From a virus: a stretch of DNA of 20,890 bases. Where the stretch lies: positions 1-20,890 of the IMG/VR virus record IMGVR_UViG_3300030118_001452, one strand, 5' to 3'. A program made the translations under genes and the position numbers. Below the pieces are notes generated by a model. The model saw only the letters and a list, made by a program, of their open reading frames with translations. It was not told where the DNA came from and searched no databases. Shown in pieces: positions 15,354-20,890 of the stretch (the stretch's first letter is position 1; each line of letters starts with the position of its first letter).

Positions 15354-16044
15354 AACGATACCTAGCTCCTGTGCATTTTAATAGCCATTGAGAATAAGGT
15401 TCTCTACAAGATAGTCTATCGGTTAAATGATGTAAAACATCTCCATCTATAAAAATAGCTACATGATTTAAACCTGGCGATCCAATAGACATGAGTATAG
15501 CGTCACCATTTTCCATTTTTTCATCTGGTCTTAACTCTCTAAAACCTGTTCTCCACGCACAACTTTCAAACAATGGATTTGAAATAAATTCTTCTGGAGT
15601 TGTAGGTCTATCCCAATCTTTTAATTGAACACCTCTGTTTTCTTTATACCAATCTCTGACTAAACTCCAGCAATCCGTAACACCCCAAACCCACGGTCTG
15701 CCTAATAATGCTGGTTTATATCCACAAGGTTCTAAATATGCCCATTCTTCAGTTTTAGGATTAACAATATGCCACGGAAGATTACTTTGTTCACAGCTAA
15801 TTTTATCTGCTTCACTAGGGGTAGGTGGTGTAATTGGATGACTATGAACAACAGCAGTAATATCACCTGTATTATCTGCTTTTATATAGTCTTCTGGGTC
15901 AATTATGAAACATTGATGATCTGTCATAGATAAATTACGACAAGGAAAATACTTCTCTTTACCTTTTACATTCAACAATAAACCGCAAGCTTCTTTTGGA
16001 TCTTCACGTTGAGCATGAAGTAATGCTTTATATTTCCAAGTCAT
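15343..16044 (-). CDS. K: Lambda K-like tail-tip protein: JAMM metalloprotease plus NlpC/P60 (233 aa)
   Basis: Two hydrolase domains are readable. Residues 1-105 are a JAB/MPN domain with the full JAMM zinc motif: E18 (KEACG), H67-S-H69, seven residues, S77-x-x-D80. Residues 110-233 are an NlpC/P60-type cysteine peptidase, with C125 in GVTDCWSLVRDWY, H194 in LNHVAIF, and a third polar residue probably H205 or H206. Lambda K has the same two-domain layout and is thought to act in tail-tip maturation and perhaps in local cell-wall opening. Both active sites appear intact. The start overlaps the L stop as ATGA. Confidence 0.92.
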   Translation of the reverse strand: MTWKYKALLHAQREDPKEACGLLLNVKGKEKYFPCRNLSMTDHQCFIIDPEDYIKADNTGDITAVVHSHPITPPTPSEADKISCEQSNLPWHIVNPKTEEWAYLEPCGYKPALLGRPWVWGVTDCWSLVRDWYKENRGVQLKDWDRPTTPEEFISNPLFESCAWRTGFRELRPDEKMENGDAILMSIGSPGLNHVAIFIDGDVLHHLTDRLSCREPYSQWLLKCTGARYRYVA

Positions 16045-16616
16045 GTTATAAAATTACCAATAGAAGGAAAATCTTTTCTAGTACATTGACGTTGAGGTGC
16101 TCTTACTCCTACAAGATCAATAGCTGCTGCTAATTCAAATTCAACTACTTCTCTATTTTCTGCTGATTTTCTATCTATTTTATATATTTCTTTTGGAAAC
16201 TCGGCTGTAGGATCTGGTGTTCCTAATGGATTCGAGTTGCCTGGAAAATTTACAGCATCAATATATTTTGCTAATGTTCTAATTCTTGTAACAACTGCAC
16301 CTGCAAGATCATTTCCTGCTGTTACTTTATTTACATTAAGCAAAATAGATGTAATAGTTCCTAAAGCATTACTAACAGTAAGTTTGGGTCTTGGTAACTG
16401 TCCTTTTTGAAAAGCAAAACCAGTGGCCTGTATTGGTATTTTTAAATATGATTCTCCAGCCCATACAATATCCTGATTATTATTTAGATTCGTTCCATTA
16501 TGAAATCTGTAAATTTGACTAGATCCATGTAATTCTAAATCTGTTTCAAGAGTAAATAATTCAATAATTGCAGAGGGATTTACACTTTGAAGATCACTAA
16601 TAACAGAACTACTCAT
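16041..16616 (-). CDS. L: Lambda L-like minor tail protein without the Fe-S cysteine cluster (191 aa)
   Basis: Position between M and K, and the pattern VNPSAIIELFTLETD...IVWAGESYLKIPIQATGF...QLPRPKLTVSN...RTLAKYIDAVNF...KEIYKIDRK...VEFELAAAIDL, fit the minor tail protein L family. In lambda L a C-terminal domain holds four cysteines that bind a [4Fe-4S] cluster. Here the protein contains a single cysteine (C178) and stops 13 residues later (RKDFPSIGNFIT), so the cluster domain is missing or shortened. The stop overlaps the K start by ATGA, arguing against a recent frameshift. A strong GGAGG lies upstream of ATG 16616 inside the M gene. It is a tail-tip protein near the baseplate ring. Confidence 0.85.
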   Translation of the reverse strand: MSSSVISDLQSVNPSAIIELFTLETDLELHGSSQIYRFHNGTNLNNNQDIVWAGESYLKIPIQATGFAFQKGQLPRPKLTVSNALGTITSILLNVNKVTAGNDLAGAVVTRIRTLAKYIDAVNFPGNSNPLGTPDPTAEFPKEIYKIDRKSAENREVVEFELAAAIDLVGVRAPQRQCTRKDFPSIGNFIT

Positions 16617-16987
16617 GCTTCAAATACCTCCCTAAAAGTAGCTTTGATTGTAGCTCTATTGTTATATGGTATTGATTTAGTCCATCTTTCGCAAACAAAT
16701 TTCATCGTATCAGACTCTTCGGGTAAAAAACCGCTAGGAAAATTAAAACTATCACTATCGTTTGGTTTTCCTGCTGCATTTGCACGGGCATCTAAAAATG
16801 CTTCTATTTCGTCTGCTTCTGTTTCTGAAACGTCATAAGTAAGATTAAAAACTTTAGGATTTTGATGTTGTGTTAATCCAAAATTAAGTCTATGTTCATA
16901 CCCGTCTGCAAAAGTAATAGTGCGAACTTTTGGTGCGGAAGCCTTTTTTTGTCCGTATTTAGGTTTTATTGAGGGAAACGTAGCCAT
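16613..16987 (-). CDS. M: Lambda M-like minor tail protein (124 aa)
   Basis: Length and the pattern FADGYEHRLNFGLTQHQNPKVFNLTYDVSETEADEIEAFLDAR, ending with a beta-hairpin VCERWTKSIPYNNRATIKATFREV, match the Phage_min_tail (lambda gpM) family. In lambda, gpM joins the tail tip after the tape measure and the initiator complex. The start overlaps the tape-measure stop as TAATG. A GGAGGATT Shine-Dalgarno lies upstream within the tape-measure gene. The N-terminal Pro/Lys-rich stretch (PSIKPKYGQKKASAPKV) is a usual feature. Confidence 0.9.
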   Translation of the reverse strand: MATFPSIKPKYGQKKASAPKVRTITFADGYEHRLNFGLTQHQNPKVFNLTYDVSETEADEIEAFLDARANAAGKPNDSDSFNFPSGFLPEESDTMKFVCERWTKSIPYNNRATIKATFREVFEA

Positions 16988-18846
16988 TATGCAAGTAATC
17001 CTCCAGGTCTTTGCTGTTGTATTATTTCAGATTGTACCGCAGCAGAAATAAGTAATCCAAGTTCTTTTCCTTGTTCTTCATCACCTTCTACATCTGTTCC
17101 AGAAGCATCTACATTTACTACTATATTTGTTGAACCCATAGGACTAATTTGACCTCCAGTAGCTCCAGGTGTAAATAACTCAGGTCCACGTTCTCCAACA
17201 ATATAAGATTTATTAGGCTGAGTATAACCACCATTAGCAAAAGAACCTGCTGGAAAAGTATTACCATACATACGATAATCTCTCATATTCATCGCAGACA
17301 TATCAAAGGGATTAAAAATCCTTCCCAACATTCCTAACAAACCTTGCTGAAATTGATTTGCCAACATTCTCGCAGCAGTATCTAAGAAATGATCTGCAAT
17401 ACGATTTAACATATTTCTAAACGCATCTTGGACACTCATTGTTCCTTTTATTATTCCCTTAAATGAATTTTCAAATGAATTTGCCATTGTTTCAGATAAT
17501 GTCATAACCATATATATTGGATCTTTCAACCTGTTCATCTCATCTTTTAAATCTTTTACTTTATCTTTAATAACAGAAAAAGCTAATTCACCAGATTCTC
17601 CAAATTGACTATTAGCTTCATTAACAAGGCCAAGCATTTCCCTTACTTGGTCTAAGGCTTCTTTAAAATCTTTCATTCTTTTATTTCTGCCTTTTTCAAA
17701 TTCTTCTTGTAATTTATTTGCCCTTCCCTCTCCATATCTTGATGGATCGCCACCTCCTCTAAACAAGAACTCTTCAGCAGCATCTCTAAATCTATCTGAA
17801 AATGTTATTTGTTTTGCTCTAGCTACAGCAATATCATTTTCTGCTTTTGCTCTAGCTTCTGCTAACGCTAATTCAACAGTTGCACTATCAGTTATTAAAT
17901 TTTGTTGTAATAATTGTGTAGCAACTTCATTACCTATTTTTGTTCTAGTTTCAAAAATTCGATTAGCTAATTCAGCCTGTCTATTTGCACTAGCTACACT
18001 ATCAAAAGCTCCAGCATCAGCACCAAAAATTTCTGTTAAAGATTTTGCAATACTACCTGAACCAAATTGTGCAAAAGCTCCTAATACGCCAAAAGCTTCT
18101 TCTTTTGTAATTTTTAGCCGTTTAGCAACCTTATCAATATCTTCTGCTGTAAGTTGAGCACTACCACTTACGTCTGAAAAACGGACATTTAAAGTAGCTA
18201 ATGATTGATTAAATTTATCATTTTTATCAATAGCAGAACCTATTGCAGTACCAAGAATAGATAATGCAAAACCAAATTGACCGCCTATAGCTCCACCAGC
18301 GAGTCCACCAAGTCCACCACCAACTGCTGCTGCACCTGTTTGTCCAAAAAGCAAAGGAAAAGCTCCACCTATAATTGCACTACTAGCGGTGCTACCAAAT
18401 GTACCCGATCTTCCTTTATTAACATTTGCTTTAGAAGTATTATTTTTACTTGCTGCTAACTTTTGTTCTAATAAAATTTCTTTTCTTATTAATTGAATGT
18501 TTTGTTTATTAATCTGTAAACCTTTTTGTTTTAATCGTTGAATTACTTTAAAATCTATTTTTTGCTTTCTATATGCTTTATTTAATCTCTCTTCTTTATC
18601 AATTACATCGCCAATAGCTCTAAAATATCTTTCTGTACCTAAAGCAACTTTGTTTAAATTACCTTTAGCCTGACCTAATACTTTATTTAAAGTATTAAAT
18701 GAATTTGGTAATGTTTTACTTTGTTTATTAGCTAATTTATTTAAAGTATTTATTTCTCTAGTTAAAGCAGTTGTTTCAGCACGAACAGCCTTTAATTGTT
18801 TAGCACCTTTTACAGCAATAGCAATATCAACACTATAATTAGCCAC
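16987..18846 (-). CDS. H: Tape measure protein (619 aa)
   Basis: Largest gene between the chaperone pair and M, the canonical tape-measure place. It has helical, charged N- and C-terminal halves (about 15-140 and 300-500) around a Gly/Ala-rich hydrophobic segment at 153-205, thought to form the membrane-inserting part during ejection. The C-terminus has SFANGGYTQPNKSYIVGERG and PELFTPG (535-561), a motif common at tape-measure ends. The start codon is GTG (18846) with no clear Shine-Dalgarno, giving VANYSVDIAIAV... (read as Met). At about 0.15 nm per residue the tail would be roughly 90-95 nm. No lysozyme or peptidase domain is visible. Confidence 0.9.
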   Translation of the reverse strand: MANYSVDIAIAVKGAKQLKAVRAETTALTREINTLNKLANKQSKTLPNSFNTLNKVLGQAKGNLNKVALGTERYFRAIGDVIDKEERLNKAYRKQKIDFKVIQRLKQKGLQINKQNIQLIRKEILLEQKLAASKNNTSKANVNKGRSGTFGSTASSAIIGGAFPLLFGQTGAAAVGGGLGGLAGGAIGGQFGFALSILGTAIGSAIDKNDKFNQSLATLNVRFSDVSGSAQLTAEDIDKVAKRLKITKEEAFGVLGAFAQFGSGSIAKSLTEIFGADAGAFDSVASANRQAELANRIFETRTKIGNEVATQLLQQNLITDSATVELALAEARAKAENDIAVARAKQITFSDRFRDAAEEFLFRGGGDPSRYGEGRANKLQEEFEKGRNKRMKDFKEALDQVREMLGLVNEANSQFGESGELAFSVIKDKVKDLKDEMNRLKDPIYMVMTLSETMANSFENSFKGIIKGTMSVQDAFRNMLNRIADHFLDTAARMLANQFQQGLLGMLGRIFNPFDMSAMNMRDYRMYGNTFPAGSFANGGYTQPNKSYIVGERGPELFTPGATGGQISPMGSTNIVVNVDASGTDVEGDEEQGKELGLLISAAVQSEIIQQQRPGGLLA

Positions 18847-18877
18847 TTACTATAAAAAACAAAACATTTTCTCTATA

Positions 18878-19072
18878 TTACCTCTTTTTACCTCGTAAAG
18901 CACTAGACCTTTGTGCTTGTTCTTGTTGTTTTTTAAATTCTTCATGTTCTATTTCTGCAAATGCAGCCCAACCCATCATTTCTTCAACAGTTAAAGTTTC
19001 AGAAAGTTCAGCAACAGTTTTTCCGAGTTCTTTTGCTAAAGAAAATATAAATTGCCAATCATTATTAGCTTT
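18878..19072 (-). CDS. T: Tail assembly chaperone T-like extension, expressed by frameshift (64 codons)
   Basis: A 64-codon open frame (KANNDWQFIFSLAKELGKTV ... EETLTVEEMMGWAAFAEIEHEE-like core ... RGKKR) follows the G-like gene in another frame. Its ELGKTVAELSE...MMGWAAF pattern resembles the extension of frameshifted tail chaperones (DUF4035-type, lambda GT). The first in-frame ATG is 30 codons in, inside the conserved part, so an independent start is unlikely. A TAA at 19073-19075 in this frame limits where the ribosome can enter. Fusion to G would give about 179 residues. It ends 31 nt before the tape-measure start. GT links tape measure to tail subunits in lambda. Confidence 0.75.
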   Translation of the reverse strand, partial: KANNDWQFIFSLAKELGKTVAELSETLTVEEMMGWAAFAEIEHEEFKKQQEQAQRSSALRGKKR

Positions 19073-19075
19073 TTA
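19065..19075 (-). other. Predicted programmed frameshift site (A-rich, +1 class)
   Basis: The zero-frame reading is TTA AAA AGC TAA TAA TGA. The T-like frame is the +1 (or -2) frame and is open only after a TAA that overlaps TTA-AAA. Slip of the Lys-tRNA from AAA to the overlapping +1 AAA would continue into GCT AAT AAT GAT TGG. The usual lambda-type -1 heptamer does not lead into the conserved frame. Confidence 0.55.
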
Positions 19076-19418
19076 ATTCGGCTTTAGCCTCTTGAACTCC
19101 TCTGGTTTGTCCAGCTTCAATCATGGCTAATTGTATTTCTTGTAATATATTTGCTTCAACTTCTCTTCTTAATGAAGCCTTATCTCCATCTTGAAAAAGT
19201 CTTTTACCATCTTCATCTAATGATTTTTCAATCATAAGAGCTAATGCAAAATCATTTGGATCATTACTATCTGATTTTTTCGTTATAGATTCTCTTTCAG
19301 CAATAGTCAAAGGATGCCAATAAACAGACAAAATAACCTTATCATCTTTAATTACATCGTGTTTATAAAGTTGAGAAACTCCAAACTTGTTTTTTAAAAG
19401 ATCAACTGCTCTAGTCAT
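19065..19418 (-). CDS. G: Tail assembly chaperone G-like protein (117 aa)
   Basis: Directly upstream of the tape measure, with the typical small chaperone look: beta-rich start (YKHDVIKDDKVILSVYWHPL), then TIAERESI, and a helical C-terminal half ending VQEAKAELKS. Three consecutive stop codons (TAA TAA TGA) end this frame, right where the T-like frame begins. No Shine-Dalgarno precedes ATG 19418. Instead a perfect 10-bp hairpin ends 4 nt before the ATG, so translation may depend on ribosomes finishing the upstream terminator gene. The G/T ratio set by frameshifting is important for tail assembly in lambda. Confidence 0.82.
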   Translation of the reverse strand: MTRAVDLLKNKFGVSQLYKHDVIKDDKVILSVYWHPLTIAERESITKKSDSNDPNDFALALMIEKSLDEDGKRLFQDGDKASLRREVEANILQEIQLAMIEAGQTRGVQEAKAELKS

Positions 19419-19422
19419 AAAA

Positions 19423-19448
19423 TTAGTATACTTACTTTAGTATACTAA
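19423..19448 (-). promoter_or_regulatory. Perfect 10-bp AT-rich stem-loop at terminator/chaperone junction
   Basis: TTAGTATACT pairs perfectly with AGTATACTAA across a 6-nt loop. The core AGTATACT occurs twice and is itself palindromic; TTAGTATACT is also a direct repeat with a 14-nt step. The stem covers the tail terminator's TAG stop and ends 4 nt (UUUU) before the chaperone ATG, where a ribosome site would normally be. It could be a translational switch, a weak terminator or a protein-binding operator. It has only two G-C pairs, so thermodynamic stability is low. Confidence 0.5.
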
Positions 19449-19873
19449 GCATTTGCGGTAAATTGGCAAGATATTAAGCCAAGAAAATGTGAAGAATCAT
19501 CTAATTCAATAGGAGCAGGGCCGACAATATCAAGCACTCTAGGATCACAACTAAAAGAATCTGTATAATCAGAAGCATTAACAGAAGTAAGTCCATCAAT
19601 AACAGCTTCACCTAAAGAAGATAACGTAGCACTACCTTTTCCTCTAGGAACATAGATATTACATTGAATTACTCCAGAATAAAAATCTTGTGATGCACCT
19701 TGAGTCTGTGTTGTAGCTTGTGCAAAATCTATTGACATAACAATATATTTTTTAGTCTTACCAGGAGTCTTATACATCATATTGTCATAAATCATTTCTA
19801 CAGTTGGATCAATATCTGCAACTGCATCTGTTACTGCCTTTTCAAAAGCTGCTCGTGTGTTAACTAAAGTCAT
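19445..19873 (-). CDS. Tail terminator protein (142 aa)
   Basis: A 142-residue alpha/beta protein starting with a helix (TLVNTRAAFEKAVTDAVADI), then YDNMMYKTPGK, then SQDFYSGVIQCNIYVPRGKGSATLSSLGEAVIDGL, a pattern of the phage tail terminator family (lambda gpU-like role, DUF4128-like). The terminator caps the growing tail tube and joins it to the head. Its location after the gp10-like protein fits; the next gene in lambda order should be the major tail protein, which is missing here. The start overlaps the upstream stop as ATGA. The stop lies inside the hairpin. Confidence 0.75.
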   Translation of the reverse strand: MTLVNTRAAFEKAVTDAVADIDPTVEMIYDNMMYKTPGKTKKYIVMSIDFAQATTQTQGASQDFYSGVIQCNIYVPRGKGSATLSSLGEAVIDGLTSVNASDYTDSFSCDPRVLDIVGPAPIELDDSSHFLGLISCQFTANA

Positions 19874-20424
19874 GGGGTTTCGTAATCAACAAATACAGAA
19901 CTAGGATCACTGAATGAACCAATACCTTTTCCTTTGAATCTTACATTATCAGATTTACCTCTAACACCAGTACCAAATGCAGCAATACCTAGTTTTGGTT
20001 TATCTGTAAACATTTGATTTATAAGATTTCTTAAATCCCCTTGAACATATTGAGGTATTTGACTATTAGGAGAAGCTAAAGCTCTAGCTGCATATTGTGA
20101 CCTATTACCAATAAATACTTTAGAAAAAGGTTTAAAATTTGGTATTTCATCAATAAATCTAGGTTCTACTTTTGCTTGAGAAGATTTTTGACCTTTTTTT
20201 GTTGGTTTTATATTACTCCAAGGTGCAACTGATTCTCTAGCCTCATCAGGCCTAGGTCTTTTTGTACTAGCTGTCCAACTAGAAGCAAAAAATCCAGTAT
20301 CAACAGGACTATTTTCTTCTGTAGATAGATCAGCAATAACAGCTTTAACTAATTTATTTAAATCTCTTTCTAAATTTCCTTCTAAGTCTGGAATAATTTT
20401 ATCGAGATTTAATCTTGAAGCCAT
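19870..20424 (-). CDS. HK97 gp10 / lambda Z-like neck or tail-completion protein (184 aa)
   Basis: The helical N-terminus (IIPDLEGNLERDLNKLVKAV) followed by SPVDTGFFASSW (39-50) matches the P-V-D-T-G-x-x-x-x-S-W signature of the HK97 gp10-type family, which acts in head-tail joining or tail completion. Further on, a YAARALASPN segment and a Gly-rich C-terminus are seen. It precedes the tail terminator, as Z precedes U in lambda. TGATG overlap with the upstream gene. The middle insertion KPTKKGQKSSQAKVEP is lysine-rich and may contact DNA (speculative). Confidence 0.75.
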   Translation of the reverse strand: MASRLNLDKIIPDLEGNLERDLNKLVKAVIADLSTEENSPVDTGFFASSWTASTKRPRPDEARESVAPWSNIKPTKKGQKSSQAKVEPRFIDEIPNFKPFSKVFIGNRSQYAARALASPNSQIPQYVQGDLRNLINQMFTDKPKLGIAAFGTGVRGKSDNVRFKGKGIGSFSDPSSVFVDYETP

Positions 20425-20810
20425 CAGAACCTCACCAATAATGTAAACAGATAAGTCTGTCCACCTTGCCTTGTATCTATATTAACTATCTGTCCTACTC
20501 TTGTAGATCCAGCATAAGTTAATGTAACTTCGTCTTCAAAACTAGGTTGATTATTACCAATCAAATCAGGTGTAATATATATCTTTGCTTCTCTTCTTTC
20601 TCTACCATCATCTTCTGTAGATTGAACAAACTCAACAGGAACTTTTAAATTTGAATACGTTGTATCAACAGTAATATTTTCTCCTTTCTCTATGTTATAC
20701 ATAGCAGTTCCTTTCTTTGTATAAACAATAGTTGAATCTAAAGAACTACCTAAATCAGCAACAACCTGTTTAGCTACACTTTTTAATAATGAATCTAATT
20801 GACCTGCCAT
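20424..20810 (-). CDS. Putative head-closure / head-tail joining protein (128 aa)
   Basis: A 128-residue protein: helical N-terminus (LDSLLKSVAKQVVADLG), then a mostly beta body with YTKKGTAMYNIEKGENITV, VPVEFVQSTEDDGRERREAK, IYITPDL and an ending YLFTLLVRF. Size, beta-barrel-like pattern and place directly before the gp10-like gene suggest a head-closure adaptor of the lambda FII / SPP1 gp16 type. No residue signature is decisive, so this rests mainly on order and fold impression. It overlaps the genes on both sides (TAATG and TGATG). Confidence 0.55.
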   Translation of the reverse strand: MAGQLDSLLKSVAKQVVADLGSSLDSTIVYTKKGTAMYNIEKGENITVDTTYSNLKVPVEFVQSTEDDGRERREAKIYITPDLIGNNQPSFEDEVTLTYAGSTRVGQIVNIDTRQGGQTYLFTLLVRF

Positions 20811-20890
20811 TATCCTCTAACTACCCTCATTTGAAAAGCACCTGCTCCACCAAGCATATACGCTCCAAGATAACTTTGTAACCAAGGATA
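20810..20890 (-). CDS. 3' end of an unidentified gene (26 residues, N-terminus beyond right edge)
   Basis: The frame enters at the right edge in phase and reads YPWLQSYLGAYMLGGAGAFQ followed by MRVVRG and TAA. The stop overlaps the next ATG (TAATG), the same coupling seen through the operon, which supports a real coding end. The residue content gives no clear family. By position it would be a head or head-tail connector gene. Function unknown. Confidence 0.6.
   Translation of the reverse strand, partial: YPWLQSYLGAYMLGGAGAFQMRVVRG

Noticed and set aside
18847-18877. Transcription terminator between chaperone and tape measure (T-rich stretch)
   Set aside because: There is a T-run on the coding strand but no convincing GC stem before it, and the tape measure must be expressed with the same operon.
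18878-18982. Independent start for the T-like frame at the ATG ATG pair within it
   Set aside because: It would remove the conserved ELGKTVAELSE part and leave about 34 residues; there is no convincing ribosome site, and frameshift expression is usual for this gene pair.

Overview
The window looks like part of a tailed-phage genome (free virus or prophage) from the marine cyanophage world. All genes lie on the minus strand, so transcription runs from right to left. Nearly every gene overlaps or abuts the next through TGATG, ATGA or TAATG junctions, which indicates one long, translationally coupled late operon. The DNA is AT-rich by eye, more so in the right third. No tRNA, integrase, transposase, CRISPR or host metabolic gene is visible. 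The largest gaps between genes are about 30 nt.

Right part (about 14.7-20.9 kb, transcribed first) is a lambda-like siphovirus tail-assembly module. In transcription order it holds the end of an unknown gene, a putative head-closure protein, an HK97-gp10/lambda-Z-like protein, a tail terminator and a G/T-type assembly chaperone pair joined by a predicted frameshift. The tape measure and homologues of lambda minor tail proteins M, L, K (JAMM plus NlpC/P60) and I follow. The major tail protein expected between terminator and chaperone is absent. An AT-rich perfect 10-bp hairpin occupies that junction instead.

Middle part (about 11.1-14.7 kb) is a J-type central fibre / tail-tip protein of 1211 residues with an unusual poly-Gly/poly-Pro N-terminus.

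Left part (about 0-11.1 kb) is a receptor-binding and decoration cassette. It encodes a 210-aa fibre-tip-like protein, a fibre with an S74 self-cleaving chaperone and two paralogous FEHK/RYYQ-type fibres, each followed by a 55-aa partner. After these come a BppU-like Ig-type protein, a collagen-like GPQGP protein, two long repeat-rich fibres with Mtd-like N-termini, and four small genes at the left end (coiled-coil, membrane-anchored, Cys4 zinc-finger and proline-rich, the last cut by the edge). From memory, many of these left-end proteins have their closest relatives in T4-like cyanomyoviruses of Synechococcus and Prochlorococcus. The host is therefore probably a marine picocyanobacterium (inference).

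Taken together, the right part builds a flexible tail, K and J form the penetrating tip, and the left cassette supplies an exchangeable set of fibres. I see no gene set that is clearly a new biological system. The most unusual points are the predicted non-canonical (+1/-2) chaperone frameshift, the missing major tail gene with a hairpin in its place, an L-type protein without the Fe-S cysteine cluster, an in-frame amber micro-ORF before the 210-aa fibre gene, and the pairing of a siphovirus tail tip with a cyanomyovirus-style fibre cassette.
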